The notes below the pieces were generated by a model. That model had not been told where the DNA came from. It did not search any database and saw nothing but the letters and a program-made list of their open reading frames with translations. A program made the position numbers and the translations under genes. This document shows, piece after piece, positions 17,377-26,270 of a DNA stretch of 58,667 nucleotides. The stretch comes from Deltaproteobacteria bacterium. Its GTDB lineage: Bacteria > Desulfobacterota > Binatia > Binatales > Binataceae. Position 1 is the stretch's first letter. Each line of letters opens with the position of its first letter. The stretch lies in assembly GCA_021799495.1 (NCBI GenBank), contig JAJZAI010000020.1:1-58667 (forward strand), written 5' to 3'.

Positions 17377-18828
17377 TCATCTGCCGCTCAGCAGATTATT
17401 TACCGCGCCCTCGACCACCGTGCCCTTGAAGAAGCCGTGGTTCATGCTGGTCCACAGGCGGGCGGGATTCGCGAAAACGAAATCGCGAAAATCGTCTTCC
17501 CCGATCAGTCCGTGTTCGACCAGTTCGTGGGCTTCCTCGGTCACTTCGGTCATGTCGGGAACGTCCCAATGGCCGATATCGGAGCTGAAGATGGCGTTGA
17601 GCCGGGCGCCAAAGGGAAGCTTGCGCGTATCGAACGCCACGGCGTTGATCGGGTCGTCCGCCTCGCAGCCGAAATAGAAGTTGGGCACGAACAGATCGCG
17701 GATATCCTCGGGCTTTTCGATTCCGCATCGCGACCAGTCGTCGAGCGCCTCCGGGTCCTCACTTGTGCCGCCGACGCCCCATCCTTCGCCATGGCCGTCG
17801 AGCTTGTCGGTGACGAGCTTGCCGCCGTAGCGGCGCGCGAGGTCCTGAAACAACTTGCGGTCGAGGTTGGCCGGATTGTAGTTCTCCATCGCCTTGCCGT
17901 TGCGCTTTTGCCAATGGCCGATCATGTCGGCGTAGAGACTGGCCGCCCATCCCACTCCGCATTCGAGAAAGGCGCATCGGAGTTGCGGAAAGCGCTGGGT
18001 GACGCCGCCGAAAAACATCGCCTTGCACAGCGCCTCGCCGGCCGAGGCGAAATGGCCGATATGGTTGAACATGTAATTTGAGATCGAGCTGCGGCTGCTC
18101 CAGCCCATGCCGGGCGAATGGAAACTCGGCGCGACGCCGAGCTCGACGCACTTGGCCCAAACCGGATCGTAGTCGTATTCGCTGTCGAGCGCGAAAAGAT
18201 CGAGCCAGTATGCGTAACGGGTGGGATGCGGCACGGCCGCGGCGACCGCGGGAATCGGCCGCCGCACATGCCCCGCCATCATGATCACCTTGAGCCCGAG
18301 CGTCTTCACGGCGTACTCGAGTTCTTCGATCGCTTCTTGCGGCGTATGCATCGGAATGATCGCCGCGGGCGTCAGGCGATCGGAATATTCGCGGAAGCTG
18401 TCGGCATGGAAAGTGTTGAAGGCGCGGCAGACGGCGCGGCGCAACTCGTCGTCGCGAATATGCGGCGCGCCCAGCCCGGATGTCGGATAGAGCACCGCAA
18501 AATCGATTCCCGTCTGATCGAGCCGTTCGTGCAGAAGCCTGGGGAAAGTCGCGGTGGCGCGGTCGAGCGTGTTTTTGGTGGGAAGCGCCCACCACGGCGG
18601 CCGCAACGGCCGCTCCGCGCGCCGTTGCTCCCAACTCATCCCATACCAGTTGGCGCCGTCCGTGCGATAACGCCCGGCCAGCTCCGATCCGGCTACCTGC
18701 CGGATGTAATCGCGCAACGCCGGCTGAAATTCGACCGTGTGGCCGTCTGAATCGATCACCGGGTGCTTCAGACGGGCGCGCACCTGCGCCGACTTCGATT
18801 GTGGAGCGGTATGCGTGCCTGCCGCCAT
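17377..18828 (-). CDS. Amidohydrolase-2 family metal-dependent hydrolase/decarboxylase
   Basis: The start is ATG 18828, because GGAGGTCAGGCAA precedes it; the ATG at 18843 is contained in that ribosome site. The 483-residue protein has the family's N-terminal metal motif as HPVIDSDGHTVE, a TIM-barrel core with VLYPTSGLG, FREYSDRLTPAAIIPMHTPQEAIEELEYAV, SFHSPGMGW, and a C-terminal FSSDIGHWDVPD block holding another metal-site Asp. Members include ACMSD-like decarboxylases and 6-hydroxy-type hydrolases. It heads an operon with the NtaA-type monooxygenase. The substrate is unknown. Confidence 0.9.
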   Translation of the reverse strand: MAAGTHTAPQSKSAQVRARLKHPVIDSDGHTVEFQPALRDYIRQVAGSELAGRYRTDGANWYGMSWEQRRAERPLRPPWWALPTKNTLDRATATFPRLLHERLDQTGIDFAVLYPTSGLGAPHIRDDELRRAVCRAFNTFHADSFREYSDRLTPAAIIPMHTPQEAIEELEYAVKTLGLKVIMMAGHVRRPIPAVAAAVPHPTRYAYWLDLFALDSEYDYDPVWAKCVELGVAPSFHSPGMGWSSRSSISNYMFNHIGHFASAGEALCKAMFFGGVTQRFPQLRCAFLECGVGWAASLYADMIGHWQKRNGKAMENYNPANLDRKLFQDLARRYGGKLVTDKLDGHGEGWGVGGTSEDPEALDDWSRCGIEKPEDIRDLFVPNFYFGCEADDPINAVAFDTRKLPFGARLNAIFSSDIGHWDVPDMTEVTEEAHELVEHGLIGEDDFRDFVFANPARLWTSMNHGFFKGTVVEGAVNNLLSGR

Positions 18829-19052
18829 TTGCCTGACCTCCATCTTATTCCGAGCCGGAGCGGATTGGCTTTACCGGTACCACAGCATATTTGTCAGCAC
18901 CAAACGCCATGATCCGGGTTCGGCCGCGGCGGATAGTTGTTCCAGCCGCGCCGCTTGCGTAATTTGAGGCTTCCGCTAAAAACCCCCGGCCGCACAACCG
19001 GCGACTCTCGCCGCGCCTCGCCCATCTTACGCGGGAGCTTGAAAAGATCGTC

Positions 19053-19349
19053 GTGAGGAAGGGTTTCCTGCATCTCGATATCGCGACTCTGGCGAAACGG
19101 TTGCGATGTTCGGAGCGCGCGCTGTACGCGCTCGCGCCGACTCAGGAGCGGTTGCTGACGCTTGTCATAGGCCCCGTGCTGAAGCGGACCGACGAGCATC
19201 TGGCCGGCGTCGCCAAAAGCGCGCCCGACCGGCGCGCCGCTCTGACCAACTACATGGCCGCCATCGTCCAGACTTCGCGCGCGGCGGACACGCCCGGAGC
19301 GCCGCGGCGAGGCGAGAAAGCTTGGCGAGGGATCAGACGCCCCGGATGA
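19053..19349 (+). pseudogene. TetR-like regulator, N-terminal DNA-binding fragment
   Basis: The reading frame (open 18963-19349) shows a TetR-type helix-turn-helix: LEKIVVRKGFLHLDIATLAKRLRCSERALYALAPTQERLL, then helix VIGPVLKRTDEHL. A full TetR protein has about 190-210 residues, whereas this frame ends after about 98 residues and runs into the 3' end of the convergent gene at 19333. The helix 1 region starts before the only plausible start codon (GTG 19053), so the gene seems truncated at both ends. It may be a decayed regulator of the amidohydrolase operon. Confidence 0.5.
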
Positions 19350-20388
19350 AGCGGTCCCACGGATAACCCGCGCGCTTGACCGGCCGCAACGCGCCGTAGT
19401 CCACCGCCGCCTCCGCCGCCTTGCCCACGATCTCGGCGAGACGCGCGATTCCCTTGCGCTCGCAGTAGGCCTCGATTCCCGCGAGCATCTCGGCGAACAC
19501 GCCGGGCCCGCGGCCCAGCACGGCGCTCGCGAGTTCCACGGCGCGCGCCCCGCTGAGCAGCGCGCGGATAACGTCGTCGCCCGTGCGCACTCCGTTGGTC
19601 GCCACGATCGGCATCGCGGGCGCGACCGCCTTGAAGCATTTGCTCACCCAGTACAGGGTCAGGGGCAGCGCCCAGCGCCCGCCAATTGCGCCCGCCGATC
19701 CGAGGATCGGCCGGCCGGTCTCGATATCCGGCATGAAGCCCTGGAAGCGGCCCATCAGGACCAGCATATCGGCGCCGGCGCGCACCGCCCGTTCGGCGAG
19801 CGCGATCGGATCGCCGCTCTGCGCGGTGAGCTTGACCGTGAGCGCCACGCGCGTCGCGGCGCGCACCTGGCGCACGTATTCGCCAACCGCCTCGGCGTCG
19901 GTGACCTGGCGCACCGCGCCGCGCGCCGCCTCGCGCCCGTGCGGGGCGCTGAGGTTGAGCTCGATCCATCGGAGCCCCGCGGCTTCCATCGCGGCCGCGA
20001 GCCGGGCGGCCGGCGCGGCCTCCGCGACCGTGATACTGCCGGCCACATAAGCGTCGCGCGCGCGAGCCGCGCGGTCGGCGCGCGCCAGCATCTCGAGCCA
20101 CTCGTCGCGCGGCGCCTGCGCGAGCCCCGAGCGGCAGAACAGTGAGGCGTCGTCGCCCGCGCTCTCCCACGGCGCGATCGTCCCGCCGCAATCGAGCGCC
20201 ACGTAATCCGCGATATCGAGCTGGCGCGCCGCGTCGGGCGATTCGTTGATCGATTTTGAGATGACCGCGGCGGCGCCGGCCGCGAGCGCGGCGTCGATGC
20301 CCGCCCGCGTCATGGTGAATTCCGAGGAAGCGGCGATGAGCGGATTCTTGAGCCGGATAGGGCCGAGGTCGGCGCTGAGATCGATCAT
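19333..20388 (-). CDS. Dihydroorotate dehydrogenase-like FMN TIM-barrel oxidoreductase
   Basis: From ATG 20388 (GGAG about 11 bases upstream) the 351-residue protein follows the PyrD/DHOD class 1 pattern: LGPIRLKNPLIAASSEFT, a SKSIN segment, WIELNLSAPHG (FMN and substrate site), VALTVKLTAQSGD, then MPIVATNGVRTGDDVIRALLSGARAVELASAVL for phosphate binding. No pyrimidine gene is nearby and the gene abuts a catabolic cluster, so a role in pyrimidine synthesis is doubtful. It may reduce or oxidise a pathway intermediate, as other DHOD-like proteins do. It is divergent from the IclR gene. Confidence 0.85.
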   Translation of the reverse strand: MIDLSADLGPIRLKNPLIAASSEFTMTRAGIDAALAAGAAAVISKSINESPDAARQLDIADYVALDCGGTIAPWESAGDDASLFCRSGLAQAPRDEWLEMLARADRAARARDAYVAGSITVAEAAPAARLAAAMEAAGLRWIELNLSAPHGREAARGAVRQVTDAEAVGEYVRQVRAATRVALTVKLTAQSGDPIALAERAVRAGADMLVLMGRFQGFMPDIETGRPILGSAGAIGGRWALPLTLYWVSKCFKAVAPAMPIVATNGVRTGDDVIRALLSGARAVELASAVLGRGPGVFAEMLAGIEAYCERKGIARLAEIVGKAAEAAVDYGALRPVKRAGYPWDRFIRGV

Positions 20389-20611
20389 GAGGAATTTTCT
20401 CCAGGCGAGTTCTTCCGAAATGCGCTTGGCAATTAGCGGACAGACGTTCTGCAAAACATCCTACCGGGGTCCCCGCATGTCAATGTACGGATCCGGAAAT
20501 CGTCTGGTTTTAGCGCTTGATTCGCGGAAGCCGGCAGGCTTGACATCGATCGGGCGCTTGTCGTACTAGGGCCGTGGGATACTCTTGCGGACAGCGTGTC
20601 CGCAATCGGCT

Positions 20612-21496
20612 ATGGCAGCGATTAGAACCGAAGCGCCTGCGAGCCGCACACGGACGCGCCGCGCGCGCCCGCACGGCACCGGCCGCGGCTCGACCGTCTC
20701 GGTGGTGGAGCGTCTCGCCGCAATCTTCACGCTTTTCACGCGCGGCGCCTCCGAACTGCATCTGCGCCACATCGCCGGCGCGCTGGGCCTGCAACGCTCG
20801 ACCGTCCATCGCTATCTCATTTCGCTGATGCGCGCCGGACTGCTCCGCCAGGTAGGCGTCAGCACCTACGGGATGGGGCCGCTGCTGATCCAGCTCGGCG
20901 CAAGCGCGGTGGGCGCGCTGCGCGTGGTCAACCTCGGCGAGAGTTATCTCCAGCGGCTGGTCGAGGAGGGCGGCGAGACTTCCGTGATGTGCATCTGGGG
21001 CGGCCACGGACCGGTGGTGGTGCGCACGCGCGAGCCGCTGAGCAAGCTGGTGCAGATCCGGGTCGCGGTCGGATCGCCGCTGCCGCTGGCCTCGGCGCAA
21101 GGGCAGATCTTTCTGGCCTGGCATCGCGACGCCGCCGCCATGCGCCGCCTGCTCGACCAACTCGTGCCGGCCGAGCGCGCCGGGTTGCAGCGCGAGATCG
21201 AGGCCGTGCGCCGGCGCGGGGTTGCGGTGGGCGCCCAGGTGGTCGAGGGCATCCGCACGGTCGCGGCGCCGGTCTTCGACCATGAGACGGTCGCGGCGAC
21301 GCTGGCCTTCGTCGGCACCACCGCGGCAATTCCCGCCGATCCGAATTCCGGTCTGGCCGTGGCGCTGCGCGAGGCGGCGGCGCGGCTCTCGCGCGAACTT
21401 GGCCATGCGGGGCGCGAGGATGATGCGCCGGCGGCGGCCGCGGGCAACGGCGGCGCGGCCGCGGCGGTTGCGATGGGGGCGCGCGCATTGAAATGA
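20612..21496 (+). CDS. IclR-family transcriptional regulator
   Basis: The 294-residue protein has a basic N-terminal tail, an IclR winged helix (SVVERLAAIFTLFTRGASELHLRHIAGALGLQRSTVHRYLISLMRAGLL), and an effector domain with LVQIRVAVGSPLPLASAQGQIFLAW, VVEGIRTVAAPVFDHE and VAATLAFVGT. The ATG at 20612 is chosen as the start. Its stop overlaps the start of the ligA-like gene (ATGA at 21493), so it is cotranscribed with the ring-cleavage genes it probably controls. IclR proteins commonly regulate aromatic catabolism (PcaR, PobR, HmgR). The last 25 residues are Ala/Gly-rich and look disordered. Confidence 0.93.
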   Translation: MAAIRTEAPASRTRTRRARPHGTGRGSTVSVVERLAAIFTLFTRGASELHLRHIAGALGLQRSTVHRYLISLMRAGLLRQVGVSTYGMGPLLIQLGASAVGALRVVNLGESYLQRLVEEGGETSVMCIWGGHGPVVVRTREPLSKLVQIRVAVGSPLPLASAQGQIFLAWHRDAAAMRRLLDQLVPAERAGLQREIEAVRRRGVAVGAQVVEGIRTVAAPVFDHETVAATLAFVGTTAAIPADPNSGLAVALREAAARLSRELGHAGREDDAPAAAAGNGGAAAAVAMGARALK

Positions 21497-21837
21497 ACCA
21501 GCACGCCGTCAACGTCTATGAAATCAGCCGTCTGCTCTACGATCTGCGCCAGCCCGCCAACCGCGAAGCCTGCCGCGCCAATCCCCAGGCCTTTTACCGG
21601 CGCTATGCGATCGGCGAGGACGGGCTGCGCCTGCTCGCCGGACCCGATTGGCAAGAGCTGGTTGACGCCGGCGTCAGCATCTACCTGCTCACCAAGCTCG
21701 CCGCCACGTTGGGCGTGAGCCTGATCGAGGTAGGCGCGGCGATGCGCGGGATGAGCAAGGAGCAGTTCGAGCGCTTCCTCGGTGAGCAAAACCGGCGCAA
21801 CCGCGCGCTGGCGGTGCTGCCCGAAGAGGAAACATAG
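21493..21837 (+). CDS. LigA-like small subunit of class III extradiol ring-cleavage dioxygenase
   Basis: A 114-residue protein resembling the alpha subunit of protocatechuate 4,5-dioxygenase: NVYEISRLLYDLRQPANREACRANPQAFYRRYAIGEDGLRLL, then LVDAGVSIYLLTKLAATLG and AAMRGMSKEQFERFL. LigA domains are all-helical and cover the active site of the catalytic beta subunit, which is encoded directly downstream (13 bp). It overlaps the IclR stop by four bases, giving translational coupling. Confidence 0.88.
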   Translation: MNQHAVNVYEISRLLYDLRQPANREACRANPQAFYRRYAIGEDGLRLLAGPDWQELVDAGVSIYLLTKLAATLGVSLIEVGAAMRGMSKEQFERFLGEQNRRNRALAVLPEEET

Positions 21838-21850
21838 AAGGAACGCCGCG

Positions 21851-22693
21851 ATGACCATGATCGTTGCCGGACTGGGATGCTCGCACGCGCCCTCGATCGC
21901 GCATGCCTACGACGCCGGGGCGACGCGGGAGCCGGGATGGAAGCCCCTGTTCGATGCGTTCGCGCGAGCGCGGCGCTGGCTTGGGGAGCGGCGGCCCGAC
22001 GCGCTGGTGGTGATCTACAACGACCACGTCGACAATTTTTTCTTCGACACGTGGCCGGCCTTCGCGATGGGCGTCGCCGGGGAATACCAGATTGCCGACG
22101 AGGGCTGGGGACCGCGCCGCTTCGCGCCGGTCCCCGGCCATCCCGCGCTGGCGCGCCATCTGGCGGCGCGCCTGCTCGAGAGCGGCATCGATCTGGCGAC
22201 CTCGCGGCGGATGGAGCTCGACCATGGGTTTCTCTCACCGATGCCGCTCATCGATTTCGAGCAGGGCTGGCGGGCGCCGGTGGTGCCGCTGACGATCAAC
22301 GTGGTGCTCGAGCCGCTGCCCACCCCGGCGCGTTGCTGGGCGCTGGGCGAGGCTCTGGGAGCGGCGGTGGCGTCCTATCCCGGCGATCTTCGGGTCGCGG
22401 TGATCGGCACCGGCGGCTTGTCGCATCAGTTGGCCGGCCCCGACTTCGGCAAGGTCTTCCCGCGCTGGGATCTCGAGTTCATGGAGCTGCTCGAGCGCGC
22501 GCCCCAAAGTCTCAAGGACTACACGATGGCGGATTTCGCCCGCCGGGGCGGCGAGCATTCGATCGAAGTCGTGCAGTGGATGGCGATGCGCGCGGCGCTG
22601 CCCGCGGATAGCCGCATGGAACTCAAGTATTACTACCCGTTCGGCCTGATGGGCTACGGGATTGCCGGCTTCCGGCCCGCCCAGGCGGACTAG
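21851..22693 (+). CDS. LigB-like catalytic subunit of class III extradiol dioxygenase
   Basis: From ATG 21851 (AAGGAA upstream) the 280-residue protein has the LigB iron ligands and base: GCSHAPS with His12, YNDHVDNFF with His59, GTGGLSHQL with the catalytic His, and a late GGEHSIEVVQW with Glu. These match the Fe(II) site of protocatechuate 4,5-dioxygenase. It should cleave an ortho-diphenol next to one hydroxyl, using the small subunit upstream. The true substrate could be protocatechuate, gallate or a substituted catechol. The HpaB-like hydroxylase downstream would supply the second hydroxyl. Confidence 0.9.
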   Translation: MTMIVAGLGCSHAPSIAHAYDAGATREPGWKPLFDAFARARRWLGERRPDALVVIYNDHVDNFFFDTWPAFAMGVAGEYQIADEGWGPRRFAPVPGHPALARHLAARLLESGIDLATSRRMELDHGFLSPMPLIDFEQGWRAPVVPLTINVVLEPLPTPARCWALGEALGAAVASYPGDLRVAVIGTGGLSHQLAGPDFGKVFPRWDLEFMELLERAPQSLKDYTMADFARRGGEHSIEVVQWMAMRAALPADSRMELKYYYPFGLMGYGIAGFRPAQAD

Positions 22694-22734
22694 ACGCGGC
22701 GCGCGCCAACCATTCGAGGCAGGAGGAGATCGCG

Positions 22735-24204
22735 ATGGGGATCCGGACCGGGCGGCAATTTCTCGACTCGCTCCGCGACGAGCGGCAAATCTGGCTCGAG
22801 GGCGAGCGCGTCAAGGACGTCGCCGGACATCCGCGGCTGGGCGCGACGGCGCATGCGCTGGCCGAGCTTTACGACTTGCAGCATCGCGCCGATCTCAACG
22901 AGCAACTGACCTACCGCTCGCCCACCAGCGGCGAACGCGTTGGACTGAGCTTTATCGAGCCCGCCAGCGCGGAGGATTTGGCGCGCCGGCGCGGGATGGT
23001 GAAAACCTGGATGGACTGGTGCGGCGGGATGATGGGGCGCAGCCCCGATTTCATGAATATCCACATCACCGGCTTCGGATCGGCGCACGAGTACTTCGCG
23101 CGCGCCGGCAAGCAGTTCGGCCACAACATCCGCCAGTACTACGAATATCAGCGGGAGCACGACCTTTGCCTGACCCACACGCTGCTCAGCCCGGCCATCG
23201 ACAAGTCGCGGCCCGTCCAGCAGCAGCCGCCCGGCGTGGCCGCCGCGATCGAGCGGGAGACCCAGGCGGGAATCGTTATCAACGGCGCGCGTTCGGTGGC
23301 GACGCTGGCGCCGTTCGCCAACGAGATCGCGGTCTTCCCCTCGAGCTATTTGCAGAACTCCGAAGAGGCGCGCCCCTACGCGTTCGCCTTCTGCGTGCCG
23401 GTGGCGACGCCGGGGCTGCGGTTCATCTGCCGCCCTTCGCTGAGCGAGCTCGGCGGCCGCCCGGGCGACCATCCGTTCTCCTCGCGCATGGACGAGATGG
23501 ACTGCGTGGGGATCTTCGACCACGTGCTGGTGCCGTGGGAGCGCGTGTTCATCGCGCGCGACGTCACGCTCGCCAACGGCCTGTTCGTCGAGACCGGCTG
23601 CATGAACCAGATCATGCATCAGTTCGCGATCAAGAACCTGGCCAAGGCCGAGTTCCTGCTCGGCGTGGCGCTCAACATGTGCGACGCGGTCAACTCGTCG
23701 CGCGCCGAGAACGTGCAAAACCTGCTTGCCGAGATGATCGACGCGGTCGAGCTATTGCGCGCCGCGATCCGCGCCGCCGAGGCCGACCACGCGCCCGGTC
23801 CCAATGGCACCGTGCTGCCCAACGGCCAACCCTTGTGGACCGTGCGCCTGATGTTCCCGCGGCTCTATCCGCGGCTGGTCGAAATCGTGCAGCTTCTCGG
23901 CTCGAGCAACATGGTGCTGATGCCCGGGCTGGCCGAGCTTGCGGGCGAACGAGCGCGCGACGTTGAGCTCTACTGCCAGGGCGTGGGCGTGACGCCCGAG
24001 CAGCGCATCCGGCTGTTTCGCCTGGCGTGGGACGTCGCGTGCTCGTCGTTCGCCGGGCGCCAGACGCTCTACGAGCGTTTCTTCTCGGGCGACCCGTGGC
24101 GGCTCGGGATGGCCCGCTACCAAGGTTATCCGCACAAGGAGCCGCTCAAGCAGCGGGTGTGGGATTTTATCGCGCGCGTTGGCAAAGAAGGTCCAGCGGA
24201 ATAA
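22735..24204 (+). CDS. HpaB-type flavin-dependent aromatic hydroxylase
   Basis: The 489-residue protein resembles the 4-hydroxyphenylacetate 3-monooxygenase oxygenase component: MGIRTGRQFLDSLRDERQIWLEGERVKDV, DLNEQLTYRSPTSGE, MGRSPDFMN, REHDLCLTHTLL, GARSVATLAPFANEI and a C-terminal YCQGVGVTPEQRIRLFRLAWDVACSSFAGRQ. Such enzymes insert one oxygen beside a phenol hydroxyl using FADH2 supplied by a separate reductase, which is not present in this operon. AGGAGGAG precedes the ATG. Position after ligAB implies hydroxylation to a catechol followed by ring cleavage. Confidence 0.92.
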   Translation: MGIRTGRQFLDSLRDERQIWLEGERVKDVAGHPRLGATAHALAELYDLQHRADLNEQLTYRSPTSGERVGLSFIEPASAEDLARRRGMVKTWMDWCGGMMGRSPDFMNIHITGFGSAHEYFARAGKQFGHNIRQYYEYQREHDLCLTHTLLSPAIDKSRPVQQQPPGVAAAIERETQAGIVINGARSVATLAPFANEIAVFPSSYLQNSEEARPYAFAFCVPVATPGLRFICRPSLSELGGRPGDHPFSSRMDEMDCVGIFDHVLVPWERVFIARDVTLANGLFVETGCMNQIMHQFAIKNLAKAEFLLGVALNMCDAVNSSRAENVQNLLAEMIDAVELLRAAIRAAEADHAPGPNGTVLPNGQPLWTVRLMFPRLYPRLVEIVQLLGSSNMVLMPGLAELAGERARDVELYCQGVGVTPEQRIRLFRLAWDVACSSFAGRQTLYERFFSGDPWRLGMARYQGYPHKEPLKQRVWDFIARVGKEGPAE

Positions 24205-24218
24205 GTGGAGGGCGTCGG

Positions 24219-25289
24219 ATGGATTTCGGCATCCTGATAATGCCCAGCGCGGCGCGCGCGGCCGGCGAAGCGCGCGTGGCCGAGGCCAACGGCTTCAGCC
24301 ATTGCTGGGTCGCCGACTCGGAACTGATGGCGGCCGACCCGTACGTGGCGATGGCGTCGGCGGCGCTCGCGACCAGGCGCATCGCGCTCGGCACGGGAGT
24401 GACGATCGCCGGTACGCGGATCGCGCCCGTGACCGCGTGCGCGATCGCCTCGGTCAATTCGCTGGCCCCGGGCCGCGTCGTGCTCGGAATCGGCACCGGC
24501 AACAGCGCGCGGCGCGCGATGGGGATGGCGCCGTACCGGGTGAGCCAGTTGCGCGAGCACGTGCGGGTGATCCGCGGCCTGCTCGGCGGCGGCGAAGTCG
24601 AGTATCGCGAGGGCGATGCGCAACGCACGATCCGCCTGTTCCATCAACAACTCCAGCTCATCAATACGCGCGAGCGGATTCCGATCTACGTCGCGGGCAA
24701 CGCGCCCAAGGCGATCGAGCTGGCGGGCGAGATGGGCGACGGCTTCATCACCTCGCGCACCAATTCGGTCGAGGGCTGGCGCGAAACGCGCACGTGGCTG
24801 CGCGCGGGCGCCGCCCGCGGCGGACGCCGGGCGGAGGACGTATACACGATGCTGCTGACCGCGGCGTGCATCCTGCGGCCGGGCGAGACTCTTGACTCGC
24901 CGCGTGTGCGAGCCGAAGCGGGGCCGTGGGCGATGGTCGCGCTGCACGCGTTGTACGAGGGCGTGCAGAAGGCGGAGGCGGCGCCGGCGCCGATTCGCGC
25001 CGAGTTCGCGGCCTACAAGGAATACGCCGACCGGCGCTTCGCCAACGACCCGCGCTACTACCTGGCGCTGCACGACGGCCATGGGCTCTACGTGCAACCC
25101 GACGAGGAGCGCTTCGTGAGCGGCGAGCTGATTCGGCATGCCACGATGAGCGGGACGCCGGAGGAGCTGATTTTGCGCCTGCGCGCTCTGGAAGCCGAGG
25201 GCGTGCGCCAGGTGGCGTTTATTCCGACGGCGAGCGGCGTCGCGGAATTCGCGCCCGAGTTCGCCGAGAAAGTGATCGCCCGCTACTGA
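24219..25289 (+). CDS. LLM-class flavin-dependent oxidoreductase (Mer-like)
   Basis: From ATG 24219 (GTGGAGGGC upstream, 14 bp after the hydroxylase stop) a 356-residue LLM protein: MDFGILIMPS, NGFSHCWVADSELMAADPYVAMASAAL, ALGTGVTIAGTRIAPVTACAIASVN, PGRVVLGIGTGNSARRAMG, IPIYVAGNAPKAIELAGEMGDGF. It resembles methylene-tetrahydromethanopterin-reductase-like members, some of which use coenzyme F420, but cofactor choice cannot be read from the sequence. It closes the IclR-ligA-ligB-hpaB-like operon; the CRISPR remnant starts 95 bp later. Confidence 0.9.
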   Translation: MDFGILIMPSAARAAGEARVAEANGFSHCWVADSELMAADPYVAMASAALATRRIALGTGVTIAGTRIAPVTACAIASVNSLAPGRVVLGIGTGNSARRAMGMAPYRVSQLREHVRVIRGLLGGGEVEYREGDAQRTIRLFHQQLQLINTRERIPIYVAGNAPKAIELAGEMGDGFITSRTNSVEGWRETRTWLRAGAARGGRRAEDVYTMLLTAACILRPGETLDSPRVRAEAGPWAMVALHALYEGVQKAEAAPAPIRAEFAAYKEYADRRFANDPRYYLALHDGHGLYVQPDEERFVSGELIRHATMSGTPEELILRLRALEAEGVRQVAFIPTASGVAEFAPEFAEKVIARY

Positions 25290-25383
25290 CCGTCGGCGCG
25301 GCCTGTCGTTCCAGCCCTTCGCGAATCGAGCACGGCTTCCGCCGCGCCTCGGAGATATAAGGGCGCCCGGCGGATTCATATAA

Positions 25384-25472
25384 GGCCTATCCCCGCATGT
25401 GCGGGGCAACCGGCGACCCGAGCTACCTACAGCTCTTTGCGCAGGGCCTATCCCCGCGTGTGCGGGGCAACC
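25384..25472 (-). CRISPR. Leader-distal end of the I-E array, separated from the main array
   Basis: Two 28-bp repeats (25384-25411 and 25445-25472) flank one 33-bp spacer, with the same 61-bp period and the same repeat as the main array. The outermost repeat differs at one base (CATGTG for CGTGTG on the plus strand), as expected for the degenerate terminal repeat. The array is transcribed leftward, so this is its oldest end. It is cut off from the main array by 1,601 bp. Confidence 0.9.
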
Positions 25473-26108
25473 GCTTGGCGATGGCTTCTGGATCTGTCCG
25501 AAAACCTTCTGCGGATGACCGGCGAAGATATGGTGAACATCCCGCGCAAGTACAACGAGGATTGGACCGGCCGTTTGAGCGCGCGGTTCCTGCTGCTGGC
25601 CAACGAACTGCCGAAGTTCTATGACAACAGCACTGCGTTGCCGCATCGCTTCATCATGCTGCGGACCGTCCGGACTTTTCGCGGCAAGGAAGACCTGCGG
25701 CTCGAAGAAAAGCTGAAACTCGAATTGCCGGGCCTTTTGAACTGGGCGATTCAGGGATGGTTCAGGCTGCGGGATCGCGGTTATTTCGTGCAGCCGCCCA
25801 GCGCGGCCGATATGGCCGAGGAACTCGTGGAAATGGCCAGTCCGCTGGCCAAGTTCATCGACGAAGCCTGTTTGGTCGGTCCGGAGCATAGCGCGACGGT
25901 CAACACGCTCTATCTCCACTACGGCCGGTTTTGCGACCGTTTCAAGGTCCATCCCGTTGCTATAACGGTTTTCGGCCGCGACCTGCGGAGCGCGATGCCG
26001 GGGTTGAGCGTGACCAAACCGCACGGTGAACCACGATGTTACGTCGGGATCGCGCCACGGGAGGACGCCGTGCCTCAAAATGACTTTGAATCAGAAAAAC
26101 GTTGGTGA
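25473..26108 (+). pseudogene. Phage/plasmid P4-family primase-helicase, C-terminal fragment
   Basis: The first codon after the CRISPR repeat reads directly into the middle of a P4/D5-type primase-helicase: LLRMTGEDMVNIPRKYNEDWTGRL, ARFLLLANELPKFYDNSTALPHRF, LPGLLNWAIQGWFRLRDRGYFVQP, then a C-terminal winged-helix-like TVFGRDLRSAMPGLSVTKP. About 211 residues remain; complete members have roughly 450-900. The primase part and the Walker A/B motifs are missing. The frame continues backward through the repeat but this is fortuitous. The gene normally serves replication of phages, satellites and plasmids. Confidence 0.85.
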
Positions 26109-26270
26109 ACGCGGTGAACCACACAGGGAACCGCAATGCCACATCAGTGCGCGCCAACCGCGCGTTGCTCCGCCCCGAAAACCCGTCGAATCCAAAAAGT
26201 GTTGATAAATCCTACGAAATTGACCATTTTGACGAATTTGCGGTGCAATTTTTCAAACATGGCTATACGT

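Noticed and set aside
24126-26078. A 650-residue minus-strand open frame across the LLM gene and the mini-array
   Set aside because: It is antisense to well-supported genes and includes translated CRISPR repeat; no family resemblance.
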